DNA of 64,000 nt from Mytilus trossulus (taxonomy: Eukaryota; Mollusca; Bivalvia; Mytilida; Mytilidae): assembly GCF_036588685.1 (NCBI RefSeq), contig NC_086386.1:68508682-68572681 (forward strand), read 5' to 3'. Of this stretch, positions 11,901 to 24,800 are shown piece after piece (within the stretch, counting starts at the first letter, position 1; each line of letters begins with the position of its first letter). The position numbers and the translations under genes were made by a program. Below the pieces are notes generated by a model. It made no database searches. It had not been told where the DNA came from and saw only the letters and a list, made by a program, of their open reading frames with translations.

Positions 11901-12289
11901 AAAACACGGGAACAAAATGTTATCAATTTACCGATCACAAAACCATTCATGGCCAGTTTCACTTAAATCTAAAAATCTGTCAAATGCCGAATTAAGAAAA
12001 GTCAAGAATGCTTTATAATGCCGGAGCAAGTGACGTGGATACAAAGAGATCATATTTAAGGTCCCTCTAGAAATTAAAGTGAGCTCTATTTGGAAGGATC
12101 TAGTTTATTCTTTTAAATTTAAAGTCACTAATCAAGCTGTAACCGTAAGAGTAGACATCCACATGGGAGACAAACAAGTGGGAAATAAATAAGGCACTTC
12201 GAGTTATATTTGATTATTTGAAGCACGTAACTTTTTCAAACATGTACATATTTTTATATAGATTGTATCGTTTGTTTTTCCGTTTGAAT

Positions 12290-12450
12290 GGTTTAACACT
12301 AGTATTTTTGGGGGCTCTTTGTAGCTTGCTGTTCGGTGTGAGCCTATGCTCCGTGTTGAAGATCGTACCTTGACCTATAATGGTTTACTTTTATAAATTG
12401 TGACTTGGATGGAGAATTGTCTCATTGGCACCTATACCACATCTTCTTAT
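12290..12450 (+). repeat. Dispersed repeat ending GTCTCATTGGCAC
   Basis: Contains GGCTCTTTGTAGCTTGCTG and TGTCTCATTGGCACCTA, a family seen again at 29015-29075, at 18300-18390 (antisense) and at 38160-38345 (antisense). It may be a SINE or a MITE; the ends are not resolved. Confidence 0.55.
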
Positions 12451-12589
12451 TTACATATTTTCTTTTTATCTTGAAATCAAACATTTTTGTACTAGTAGCA
12501 GTTATACGAATACATATTTGCCTTATTTGTACTTAAAAAAATTGCTGTTATCCCGCTTTTTTTTAATTTTATTTTTTTAGATATAAGCA

Positions 12590-13363
12590 TTTAGTAATTG
12601 AACAAGATCCAGCAGCAAATCTGTTTTTCTCTTGAGTGTATTTAATTTTTGTAGAGATATTTTCTATAAATTTCGTATTAGTGACATGGATGTAACCTGA
12701 CGGAGAACTAAATGAAATCAGGGAAAGAAACAAGTAACATAAAGCAACCAAAGTTCAATGTCTGTGAGCCTGTTTGTGAGCTATAACAAGTTATAGCGTT
12801 TGTGGCAATATTTAGTAATTGGTGCTCTTTATGTTTTACAATACCGTGAAACTTTCCAATAGAGATGTTTTACGGTCATTTTATTGAAAGGCACTAACCA
12901 TAAATAGTGGTAGTATATTTAACAAGTTAAATAAAGTTTATATTGAGAAGAATAAACACTTGCTGCATCACTGTTGTGCATATCCGAAAACCCAGATTCT
13001 GCGCAGTAAATATACCCAGCATGGTATGTTACCTTCAATGTTACTTAATATATATTAAGATCCATATACTCATTGACAGTTTCGAAACATCATATCAGCA
13101 ACGTTGTCGTAAGGGGAATTTGAAATGTAGATCTCTTGACAATTATGAATGTTTTTATAGAGAAAAAAAGATATGAGAACAGACTAAAATTTCTTATCTT
13201 AATCAAGGATTTGTATAACCAAGGATTTGTATAGTTACTAACTATACAAATCCTTGTCTTAATGATATTTTTCAATGTATTTTTTATTATATAAATACAC
13301 AATCATTGTATCAGTAAAGGTTATAAGTGAACTATGAATTTTTAATCCTAGCCGTATGCCCCA
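12590..13363. repeat. Upstream block of copy 2 (duplicate of 2560-3300)
   Basis: Counterpart of the block upstream of copy 1. It is interrupted by a 35-bp perfect palindrome (13221-13255) that copy 1 lacks and ends at the insertion point of the 2.1-kb TIR element. Confidence 0.75.
13221..13255. repeat. Perfect 17-bp palindrome specific to copy 2
   Basis: AAGGATTTGTATAGTTA, one base, then its exact reverse complement. A direct copy of the first 13 bases sits just upstream (13205-13220). The matching stretch in copy 1 (about 3165-3195) has none of this, so it arose after the duplication. Confidence 0.85.
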
Positions 13364-15454
13364 GTGCACGAATCTGATCATGGGTCACATTATGTTACAG
13401 AGTATCTGAAAAATAAAAGTCATTTAATCACCAATATTATGGACTATGGATTTAGCCCAATATCCAAAGTAATTGTTTCCAAATTTATAGAGCTGTAGAA
13501 AATCTGTATCTTACTTTTATTTAATGTGAAAAATATTTTTTATGTTCATAACCAGTGTCCTTATTTGTTCAAAATACCGATACCAGGTCAACTTTAGTAG
13601 AATAATTGGTGTGTATACTGTTTACAAGAACAACCTTAACACACTATTATCCACTTTGTATTTTTTTTGGCAAACAGTAATAAATAAAATACATAAAATG
13701 TTTGGACACCGTTATGAACAGAAATATTGTTCTCAAATCTATCATTATGTTCCCTGTGTGAATAAACAAACATTGCAATCGCTTTATAGGTTAATTTATT
13801 GTATAAAACCATACCAAATTATAGCTTAAGGACTAAACAAAAACTTACATTCTGTTAATAAAACCATGATTATAGACATTTTTAAAACGTTCATAACAAT
13901 ATTTCAAAACTGTGTTTCCGTCGTTATCATGGTTATGAACAAAAACATTTTCCCAAAATTCAAATGAAAGTCGCAAATTGCTAGCAATTTCAACAACTCC
14001 TCTTTTAAAGACAACATAAGATTTCTTGGAAAAACAACTAATTTATCATTTATTACTCAAAATCATATAAAAATAATCAAATAATAATCGTTCATAACAA
14101 CAGACACAAAAATAATGTGTCTTCAAATTATAAACAATGCTGATATCGAAAATTTAATCTTCATGCCAAAAGTTATAAATGTGTAACGTGATAAAATAAA
14201 ATCAGACATCAAATGTTTTCGAATATGTTTAAAAGAAGCACCAGTAATCCATTTTATTTATTAAAAAACAGATTTACAACATTTGTTCATAACTCCAATA
14301 CTGTAAGCTAGTGTTAGAGTTATGAACGGCATACTTTACTCTATTTAAAGTTTATTATACATCCTAGATTTACAATTTTGACATTAAAATATTATTTAGA
14401 CTTAAAGAGGATGTTGTATTTTCGGTTTCAATGTTGAACAAGTTTCATTTCAAGTTTAAATTTTAAAATATGTCTTGTTCAAAACTATGGAAACCATGAC
14501 CCTTTCCGCCAAGTCGGTATAAAAAACTGATTTTTTCCAAACTGCAAAGACTATAACACTGTTAATTACATTACATTTATTTAATAGTTACTATACTTTT
14601 ATAAAAAGTTCATTTGACACTGATACTGTTCACAAGAATCTTGAAAATTCATTAAAACTAGCTACTCTTTCTTTTCTTGCGTTCATAACTACGCATTCTA
14701 TGGACGGACACCAACGTTGTGTAGGTGGTCACATCTCTGTGTGTAGTTACATCAATTTGATAACTATGTCATTACCTTGTGTGTACTGGCATGTTCCATT
14801 CCATATTTTGGGGGAGAACATTGAATGGCTAACAACGGATTTATTACGTATTTTTACGTTCATAACAACTGGACACCTCGAAAACCTGATTGACAATGTG
14901 GTCAATGATAGTTGTTCTTTTTAGACTACGTGCTTAATTCAACTGCTTGCTCGATAATATTAGATTAACAATGATTTTTTTAGTTGTAGCTCTAATTAAG
15001 AATGTAAACATTAAGATAATTTTGACATTTTCTTCCAACGTTTTATTGGACACCGCTGTTATGAACATGATTAGTTTTTTTGACGATATATTCTGACTGA
15101 ACTAAATGATAGAATATGACTGTAGTGCAAGAAATGGCAATTCATGTGTCAGTTTTATTCATTTTTATAAAGCACTGTTCATTATTCACAAACATGTTTA
15201 ATACAGCGCCTTCTAAAAATCTAAGGTGGTGGAATGTAACATTTCCGGTTCGAAATTTAGACATTTTTTTGGAAAAAATGTTCAAATAAAAAAACATGGA
15301 AGAATTATTTCTCCCATCTTTGGTATTATCAGATTCCTTGGTTTCTAATCTTTTTTGCCATATACAGTTATCCAGGTAACAACATATGGAACAAATAGAA
15401 ATTGACAGATTTTTAGTCACATGTAGTGATGTACCCATGATCAGATTCGTGCAC
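13364..15454. mobile_element. 2.1-kb TIR element with GTTCATAAC repeats
   Basis: The left end GTGCACGAATCTGATCATGG is inverted at the right end (15433-15454). The element is flanked by CCCA on both sides (13360-13363, 15455-15458), and the uninterrupted site is preserved upstream of copy 1 near 3292. The 4-bp duplication and TIRs do not match a superfamily I can name with confidence. No transposase is visible; the open frame at 13542-13829 is not protein-like. GTTCATAAC or its complement occurs ten times: 13544, 13711, 13889, 13932, 14090, 14285, 14319, 14681, 14858, 15058. Several are near a GGACACC motif. Confidence 0.85.
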
Positions 15455-15764
15455 CCCATGAATATGTTTCGTAAATAGCCAAATGCTGTTGTTATATCAC
15501 CTTTTGATACGACCCCTCTGTCTCAATTTTACCTGTACTCTGACCGGAAGTTATTGAAAATGTCAATAATAAAGACCAATCAACATTCTTAGGACTTTTT
15601 GATGAATTAGCTTGTTGTTAAATGGACAGTTTATTCAACGGAATATTAGCCTTGGGCTTAAACTCTAGAACATGACCTATATATATAACTTTATGTAGTA
15701 TATGTTGTGTAAATTTAACAACTTTAAACTAAAAACAGTATAGTTCCTCGCTCATCCAAAAATC

Positions 15765-18700
15765 ATGACAAAAAGAGTAGCAATTGTAAGTCTTTGCATA
15801 CTATTATAATAGTCTATTATTATTGTTAATTTTTTTATTTATGTTATGTTAGTGGGGATTAAAAAAGCAGATGTTTGCTACATATTTTTTTTATAGAAGT
15901 TATTCGGGCCTTTTAGTCATTTAACGACAACCATTTAAATTTATAGAATAGTCCCTTTTCGGGCAAGTAAAGTTCCAATTGACCAACTAATTTTAGAGGT
16001 CGAGTAGTCTTTTTAATGATAATGGACGAATAAAAAAGTTATAGGAGATGTATTGAAAATGTCCCAAATTGGTAGGCTAGTATAAAACTCATCAATGATA
16101 ATTTATAATAGATTAGCTATTAAAAATGTTTAAACTTTTTATAATCAGCATTTAATTTTTATAATTTATAGCTGCAAAAGATAAATGACTGTTATTGGCT
16201 AGAAGAAAGATAATTTATCAATGATATTATAGTTTAACATAATTTTTAACCATAAATTAAAATGTAAGTCTGAAAAAGGATATTTTTTTTAGTATAATGT
16301 AAAAAATATACTTGACATTGGGGCAGAGCAGTATGTCGCTCCCTTTTTTCTACTGCTATCAATAACCGCTGTGGATAGTAGACTAGCAATTGGTAGTAGA
16401 TATCAAACACATGTTGTTTTAGTTCAAAAATGTATATTTATGTAAGTAAAAACACAGAAAATGAAGGAGGAAATTGATATCAAAACAAAAAAATAACAGA
16501 TTTTTTGGAAAAAGGGGGAGTGCAAAATGAGTTGTTCTGTCTTCAACCACCCATGGGACCGTCCGACTAAACAGTGTAAGATCAGAGTTTATTTTTGTCC
16601 AAATAGGTGACCGGAGCCAACAAAGGGATAGGTTATGCTATAGTTCAGGCGTTATGTAAACAGTTTGATGGTGATGTTCTCTTAACAGGTAAGCAATCAC
16701 AATTTGATCAGTTAAGGGTCGGTAAAATTCAATGAACATGCAACGCAACGATACAAGTTTTTACTCAAAATATATATGTATTAAATGTGCACAGAAGTTC
16801 CATGCATGATACATCTGCTTTTAAAGAAATATGAAGATTTGATATGAGTAAACTCTTCACTATTGTATTAGGTCACCGTACCGTGGATAATAATGATTAA
16901 AAGCCATATCATACCACATAGTCAGCTATACATGTTCTTGAAATGACAAATATACTAAAACAATTTATTATTTAGTGGATTTTATTTTATCCAAATATAT
17001 CATGTACAAAGTCACTGTAGTTCTATATTCGTGACAACTGTAACCTGGCTGATCCAAGAATGACAACAGCAACACTCCATTGACTTTATATTTTTATGGA
17101 ATTCATGGCTTAATTATTATTATTATTATACCTCAGTATGTTTTTTCTATATAAAAAGTAATGAAATAGTTGTGCTATTTTATTCCACAGACCCATTTGC
17201 CAGTCAATAGTTTCAATGACTATTGCCCCGGTGAATAGTTTCATAATCATCTTTCCCGTACTTTTTCATGCTTATTTTTCATTGGATGATAATGATGTCA
17301 TTGACTACTCTGCTTGTTAACGTATGCTTTGCAACGTCAAACTCACTATAATATTGTAAACGGTGGAATCTGTTTGTGTTGATTATTTTTACGACTCATT
17401 TACTGTTTATTTCAGTGGTGTGAATTCATTTGATTGCTATGCAATGTTTTATTGGCATTAAGGTGGTATGGGTGTCTTTCGCCATCTTGGATTGTAAAAA
17501 ACAGAGACTCCAAGGTCCATATTTTCTATCAAGTTAGCAAAATTTGATGCAGGAATGCAGATTTTTAATGTGAATTTTCATTTAAAAGAACCAATTTATA
17601 AGAATATAACTTATAAATATTAATATTTTTACAAGTGTATATTATTTTTGGTTGTTTTTTTAATATTTTCAAATTTGCAATTTAAGGGGAGGTAACTCTA
17701 AAACAGTGCATTTTCTGAAGGACTCTTCATGAAATTTTCCTTTTTTGTCTTTTAGCCGGATATTCTCAAAGCATTGTATGAAAGCAATCTTTTCCTAATT
17801 TATTTTACAATTCTATCATTTTGTTTACTTTCTATTCACAAAATGTTGTTTTTTCCTGTGTAATCCATACAAAATTTGACATTTTGTCACAACCTGTAGC
17901 TTGAGAAAATGCACGGTGACCTATCACTTTTATAATATTTTTGGAAATGTATCAATAGATACTACATTTTGACAAAGTATAAACAAATTCTATCATTTTT
18001 ATTTTAGACTCCCATACCACCTTAAGTACTTCCATATTTATTATTTATACAAGGTACAAAACTAATATTAGATTTCACTTATTTTGTTGAAATTTTACAA
18101 TGTGAATTTTCAACAACTTTGGAGCAGAAACATAAGAGTGGACTTTTTTAATAGTTGTTGTTGCCTTTCTGACTTCAATATTAAAAAGTACTGTTTACTA
18201 CAGTTCGAGAAAGATAAAATCACAACTTACATGTATCAGCTAAAACAATTAACAAAAATATCACCTTGGACGAAATTGTCAGATAATTTTTAAAATAGAT
18301 ATCATGGATATTGGAAGATTTGGTGTGAGTGCCAATAAGACAACTCTCCATCCAAATAACAATTTATAAAAAGGTAAACCAGATATTTAAAAGCAGATAT
18401 TTGCTACATAATTTTTTATAGAAGTTATTCGGGCCTTAGCCATTTAACGACAACCATTTCAATTCATAGAATAGTCCCTTTTCGGGCAAGTAAAGTGTGT
18501 GGCATAAGATTGATGTAAACAATGTTCTCATTTTTGAAGGACGAAGTGAAGAGAGATGTAAGGCTGCTGTTGCAGAGCTGCAGAAACAAGGACTATCACC
18601 TAAATATCACCAATTAGACCTTGATGACCAAGCTTCCATTAACAAGCTTAGGGACTTTGTCAAGGAACAATATGGTGGAATTGATGTTCTTGTAAACAAT

Positions 18701-18783
18701 GCTGGTATTGCATTCAAGGTAAAGACATTGTATATTTTATTTTTTTCAACACTGAAAAACGGGTATGCACTTTAATTTGTAAG

Positions 18784-18816
<33 letters not shown>

Positions 18817-21800
18817 CGAGTGTAAATTGAAAACTACGTTCAAACCTATGACTGCGTTGGATAAAAACCGCAATTTTTATATGTGTGCATGTCAAACAAA
18901 TTTCGTTGTAGAAGGGTCTAAAAACAGCACAAACAACATTTTCCAAAAGACCAAAAGAGTGAAAAAGTATATTTAAACAAAACGCATTTGACTAACAGGT
19001 CGAACAACTGATGTTCTTTAACCCTGCTGACTGCCATTGGCGATTGCCAAATAAAATTGATCACAAGATGTAACAAAATGGATTTTGATATAAATTTAAT
19101 ACGTCACAGAAAGAAAAAAATTTGTTAACTTGTGGACAGGATGTTGTGCCACATATATATATGTGTCTGGAAGGGGTCCTTTACTTTTATATTCTTTTTT
19201 TGATTTGCCCATTTTTCCCCGTTCTTTATATTTTAGCAGCTGTAACACAATTATGTTTCATAACATTAACATTAAGTATCAAGAAGTAATTAAATACAGC
19301 ATAACCTATATATATATAACTGACGTGGAAAGGTAACATATGCCCACCGAAAGCTCTTTTTTTGAGAGCCCAGGTGGTCGTGTGGTCTAGCGGGACGGCT
19401 GCAGTGCAGGCGATTTGGTGTCACGATATCACAGTAGCATGGGTTCGAATCCCGGCGAGGGAAGAACCAAAAATTTGCGAAAGCAAATTTACAGATCTAA
19501 CATTGTTGGGTTGATGTTTAGACGAGTTATATATATATATATATATATATGAGACAATATCTGAAAAAGTCGATTTTTTGGCAATTAGAAAAAACAAAAG
19601 AAAATGATCTTTAGACCCGGTATTTTAATAGCACGAATCGAAGAACACACATTGTGGATCTAGGAACTGTTGTCTGTAATTCAAACAATTGTTAAATAAG
19701 GAAGCAATGGCTATTTTAAAAATGGTACAAAAAAAATCCAGTTCTTTCCTGTTTCCAAAGTGAACCAATTTTAAAAAGTTTCTAATGGGAATAAGAAATA
19801 AGTTTAAGACACTATTTGTGGTTTACTAGTATATCCTGCAATAGTTTATCAAATGCCAATTATAGATTTTAGCATTTGCAATACAAAAGGTTTAGGAATA
19901 TACTTAAATATAGTCAGATATGTCGGTAACATGAAAGAACTTAAGTAACTAACAGGACAACGGTAACAGGACAGAGTTGGTAACAGAAAGGATTTTTCTG
20001 CTTTATTTTAAAGTTTAAGAAAAATACATCATTTTAGATTGGTCACAATTGGAAGATAACAGCAAACAATGTCATTTGTCCTTTGAAACTGTATTTGCAA
20101 GATGAAAAATCTGCCTAGGTAATGAAAAATTCTAAAATAAATTCCTTGCTGTTACTATCTACTATACTAGAATTGCACACTGTTCTCTGCTGTTATCAAA
20201 GGGAAAAACTCTATTTTTTTATTCAATATACTGTGTATTATTTTGAAATTTATTGGATAAGGTGGTGATAACATAAATTAAATGAAATGGTTGGCATATA
20301 GTAGATAAACTTTTCGATTCTTTAGTGAAATTGTCTTTAGCATCCTTCCTGTTACTGATGATGGTTATGCTGTTACTTTTTATCAGGTAACATGACAGAA
20401 AGGAATTACGCGATAGTTTTTGTCCTTTTTTAACTCATTAAATGTAAGTGTATTTCGAATTCCTGTGACATATAACATTTAAAAAGATGATATAAAAACA
20501 CAACTAATGTTGTTGTGCATACATAAAATTATTCTCAGAAAGTGTAAGAAAAGGCTATAACAGGATAGAACACCATTAAGTATTTTTCTATAAATTCGTA
20601 CCTTGGATGGGCTTGAATTTTCAAACCTGGCCGCCTTTCCATCTATTTCTTTGTACTAATGCATTCAGGAAATGATGCTCTTTAAAATACATAATGGGAA
20701 AATAACTCTTGGTCTTGTAAACGTTTCCACAGGTAAAAAAAACCTAGTGGTAACAGGAGGGAAATCACCCCTGGGGACAATTTTTTTTTGAATTAAAATT
20801 TGCAAAATTTTATTACATGCTCTAGTTATAATATAAAAAGACAAATTAGGGGCAAGTTTATTATATAATATATCATATATGTGAGAATCGGACGCCTGTT
20901 GAATTAATTAAAATATTATTTGAATGATTTAGTTTTCAAAAATACACAGGGGACAACATGATTTTAGGGGGGGTTGAACATTTAAATTACAATATTTTAT
21001 TGGAAGAAATACAATAATGAGTGTTAAATTGGCAGGAGTTGGTGCATTATATAATTTAGTTTATACTGAAACTTAAAATTTTCAAAAAAGATGGTTGAAT
21101 AAAAAAATAATTGCTGGTGAAGTGGGGGACATGGAAAGTAGACTTTTTCAGATATTGTCTCATATATATATATATCTTTATTCTGTCACACAATTGCAAT
21201 TACAATGGTATATAGGCACTACATGACATCAATAACGCAGACATAAATACATGAATACACAGAGCAAAATATGTACACTATTTACAATTATACTGATAGT
21301 ATTTAGCCAGGAGGGCACACATGGGAATTTATAAATCTAATGAAAGTACACCATTTGTACACAGCTTTTTCAATTTAGATTTTATGTTTAAATTCATAAT
21401 TTTTTTAAACATAATTATAATCAATCTTATTAAAATCGAGGAGCAAGTGATGAGAACTTATTTTAATAAGATTGAATTGTATTTGGACGATTTACATATT
21501 TTTATCAATATATTCGTTTCTTTTCATTGACATCTCTGTGCACATCATAATATAATGATGCTCATCTCCAAGATCTTTAAAGTTACATAATTTACAATTT
21601 CGAAACCAAAACAACTACATGTACCCTTTAGACACTTAATAACCATCTGTGCAAATATTATAAATTTCCTGCAGCCAATAAATGACCATGTCTACTGTGA
21701 AATAACAAGTATCCTTCAGGGGTTAATTGCATAGTTTGAAAATTAACCACAGTTTGTATTAATCAACATCCAGACTACTACGTACCGGCTTACAGCTATG

Positions 21801-24800
21801 GACCGTGTTTATGAACCACTGGACTATTTAAGATCCAGTTTAGGACTCAAACGGCAGATTGGACAGATTGGTAAAAAAGATTCGTACAGATAGATTCCGC
21901 CAAGGTCTCCCCCCTTGTGGGTAGGCTGGAACTCATGCAATTAATATCCGAACGTACTCCAGGACTGAACAGTTATACCACTATACATGTACGGTCGCGT
22001 GTCCGTGTGAGATATTGAACGGACGAACAATTCAACTTTAAAGAAAGTTTGTGAACATTCGAACATTTGAACTTTAGAATCTTTCTTGAATTTGTTATTA
22101 CATAATTAAAGTATTTAATTAACCATTTAATACTGACTTCGTGACACAGCCGACTATTTGTTATTTTTTTCTATAGTTTTGTTTTAATAGTTTTCATTTT
22201 TCATTCTATTTTCTCTTTTTCTTTTCCTTTATTTTGCACGTTTTGCCTATCATTATTCATTCTTTAAAAAACCAAATCCCATATTACACCAAGAAATCAA
22301 ACCCCTACAGTCTTGCATAAAAAGAAGTTAAATTTTAATTAACCTAAAAAAGATCCTGAACTAATAATTGTAAAAAAGTAATCATGGAATTTTATTATTT
22401 GGAGGAGTGGTGCTTTACGTCCAGTGACAGATATTTGATGGAGGTTCAGGATGATGCATTTTAACCATACCCGTTTTATTTTTTATATTGTAGCAATCCG
22501 CTACAGAATCATTCGGTGAACAAGCAAGAGTGTCGTGTGGTACAAACTTTACTGGTACCCTGAATGTGTGTAACACACTCTTCCCTCTACTGAGACCACA
22601 TGCGAGGTAAGTCGTCTTCTAATTGAGGTTGATTACTGGTTAATACTCATTCAGGTTTTTTAACATATCTCAATGATAACCAAAAATGTACTTATAAAAG
22701 GATTTTGTTGGAAAACAATAGAAAATGACTTATTTTCTTTAAAAGGGTAAATTAATAATGTTGTGATGCATTCAACTCTTTTGATAAAACACATCTATAA
22801 TACTAAAATTACGAGGTCCAATTTGTCAGCCGTCATCACTCAAAAACGACGAATCAAAGAATTCAACTTTATATATAACTAATATAGTACAAAGGTGTAG
22901 ATTAAAAATTACACCATTCCAGTCCCTTTTGTTTTCCACCTAATTAATATTGCCAATAATTAAGAAGTTCCGGGTCGAGTCCGATACCAATACCAATAGT
23001 ATATTTACCTGTTACCTATTACCTTATATGTACCTTCCACATCTGACAGGCGCACCTCCAAACGGTGTATTCAGGATTACTATGCTATATACACGGGTCA
23101 TAATCACAGGGTTGACACTACTAAATTTTTACCTTTTGTAGTATTTTAAATCAGTAAGACATTCTAAGATAACAATACGAAAACTAAAAATCTGGATTAA
23201 AAATAAGGCGTATAGGTACAGTTTTCAATTTGTTAGCGGGCAAGACGTAAAACAGCGAATCAAAGAATTCAACTTTATTTATAACTAAGCTGTTGATTAA
23301 AAAATGCTCCGTTCTAGGACCTTTTGTTTTCCAAAAAAATAATATTACCAATAATTGATTAGTTCCAGTTCGACGGGTTCAAACAAAAAGATTTGAAAGC
23401 AGAGAAAACTGTGTATCTTATTATCGGCATGACTTTATCAGATGACAATACTAATACTAAAATAAGGCTTGCGCATAGTTATATACTTTTTTAATCCAGT
23501 CACGGCCCCGCGATATCACGGGTGTGTTCTAGTACTATTTATTTTTGTTGTTGATTTTGGTATTTGTATAACAAAATGTACTCTTTTACGCAGACGGCAG
23601 GTAAAATCTACATGTGCTAATTTGCAGAGGGGATGCAGGCGGCTGGAATGGGAGATATTGGGAGTAAGTGGTGACAATTCGATATGGATATGGAGTAAAA
23701 ACTGTGAGATTTAGGGGGGGGGGGAGTGGGATCTGAGAAAAGAATGAAAAAAAGTGGGAAGTTATAGTAGATGGAAAAAACACGAATGAAAGCGTGATTT
23801 AGGAAATGAACACCCCATGTCCCCCTCTTTAAAAACTCAAGCATTTTCATTTTATTTGCAGAGTATCAAATGTGTCTAGTTTCGTATCACAGATGACAAT
23901 ATCCAAATGTAGCAAAGAAATCCAAGAAAAGTTTACGAACCCTAGCTTAACTATGGATCAACTGGAAAGCCTTATGCAACAATTCATTGAGTAAGTTAAC
24001 AATAGTACATTTAGACTGTAGACTACGTGCATAGTGGAGAAAAGGAGCAGTTAAAGTGTTGGGCAACATTGATTTGAAACTTAAATGTTTCTCAAAATTT
24101 CTATAATTTGAATCTTTGATTTACAAAAAACTTTTATCATTTTATTGTAAAACATTCTATTTTGATAAAATGTTCAGCAACAAAAATGCGTTACTTGCAA
24201 TGATTAGCTTGCTATGCCTAAGGTGGAAGGTGGAATTCAGCTGAAAATTTAGAAATTACATAGCATAAAGATATAATAGATCAATTAATTATATAGCTAT
24301 AATAGAGCAAAAAATTATAACGAAAATAGTTGCACTTATTGTTTATGTAGTCAGTAAAACTCTATTTCAGTGCTGCACAAACTGGGAGTCATCAAAAACA
24401 AGGATTTGCTGACTCATCATATGGCATGTCAAAGGTCGGTGTAACCGTGATGAGCTTCATACAGCAGAGAGAATTGAACTCTGACCCTAGAGAGGATATT
24501 GTTGTGAATGCAGTAAGTAAATGCTATGTAATTCAACTGGCCAAGAGTGTCAATTATAAGCTATTGTCTACATGTTTGGTCCTGTTTCTGATTCACCTAC
24601 TTTTAAAATGATGAATTTCATGTGATTTTTTCGAAAATTGAAGTTTCTTCTATTCTTTTAGCCTTAGTCTATGCAACATGATTGTAAAATAATTAGTTAC
24701 AAATCACATATGAGTGATATAAAACTACATATATTTGACTTTTGATTCGTTTATGTTTTAAAGGAATCGCTTTGGCTCAGGCAATTCGATTATTGCATAA

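Larger units (their letters stand above)
19241..22146. mobile_element. LTR-like element with nested insertions
   Basis: The segment begins TGTAACAC and ends GTGACA, is flanked by CAGC (19237-19240, 22147-22150), and is missing from copy 1 where the site reads TTTTAGCAACTGACTATT (about 6932). Removing the nested SINE and TIR element leaves about 1.1 kb, a plausible solo LTR. No internal retroviral-type frames are seen. The call rests on ends and empty site only. Confidence 0.5.

Noticed and set aside
13542-13829. Possible transposase frame in the 2.1-kb TIR element
   Set aside because: 95 codons of AT-driven sequence with no catalytic motif; the element's GTTCATAAC sites run through it.
19375-19470. 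Possible tRNA gene
   Set aside because: A and B boxes are present, but the sequence continues into a SINE body and a TA tail and the cloverleaf is imperfect.
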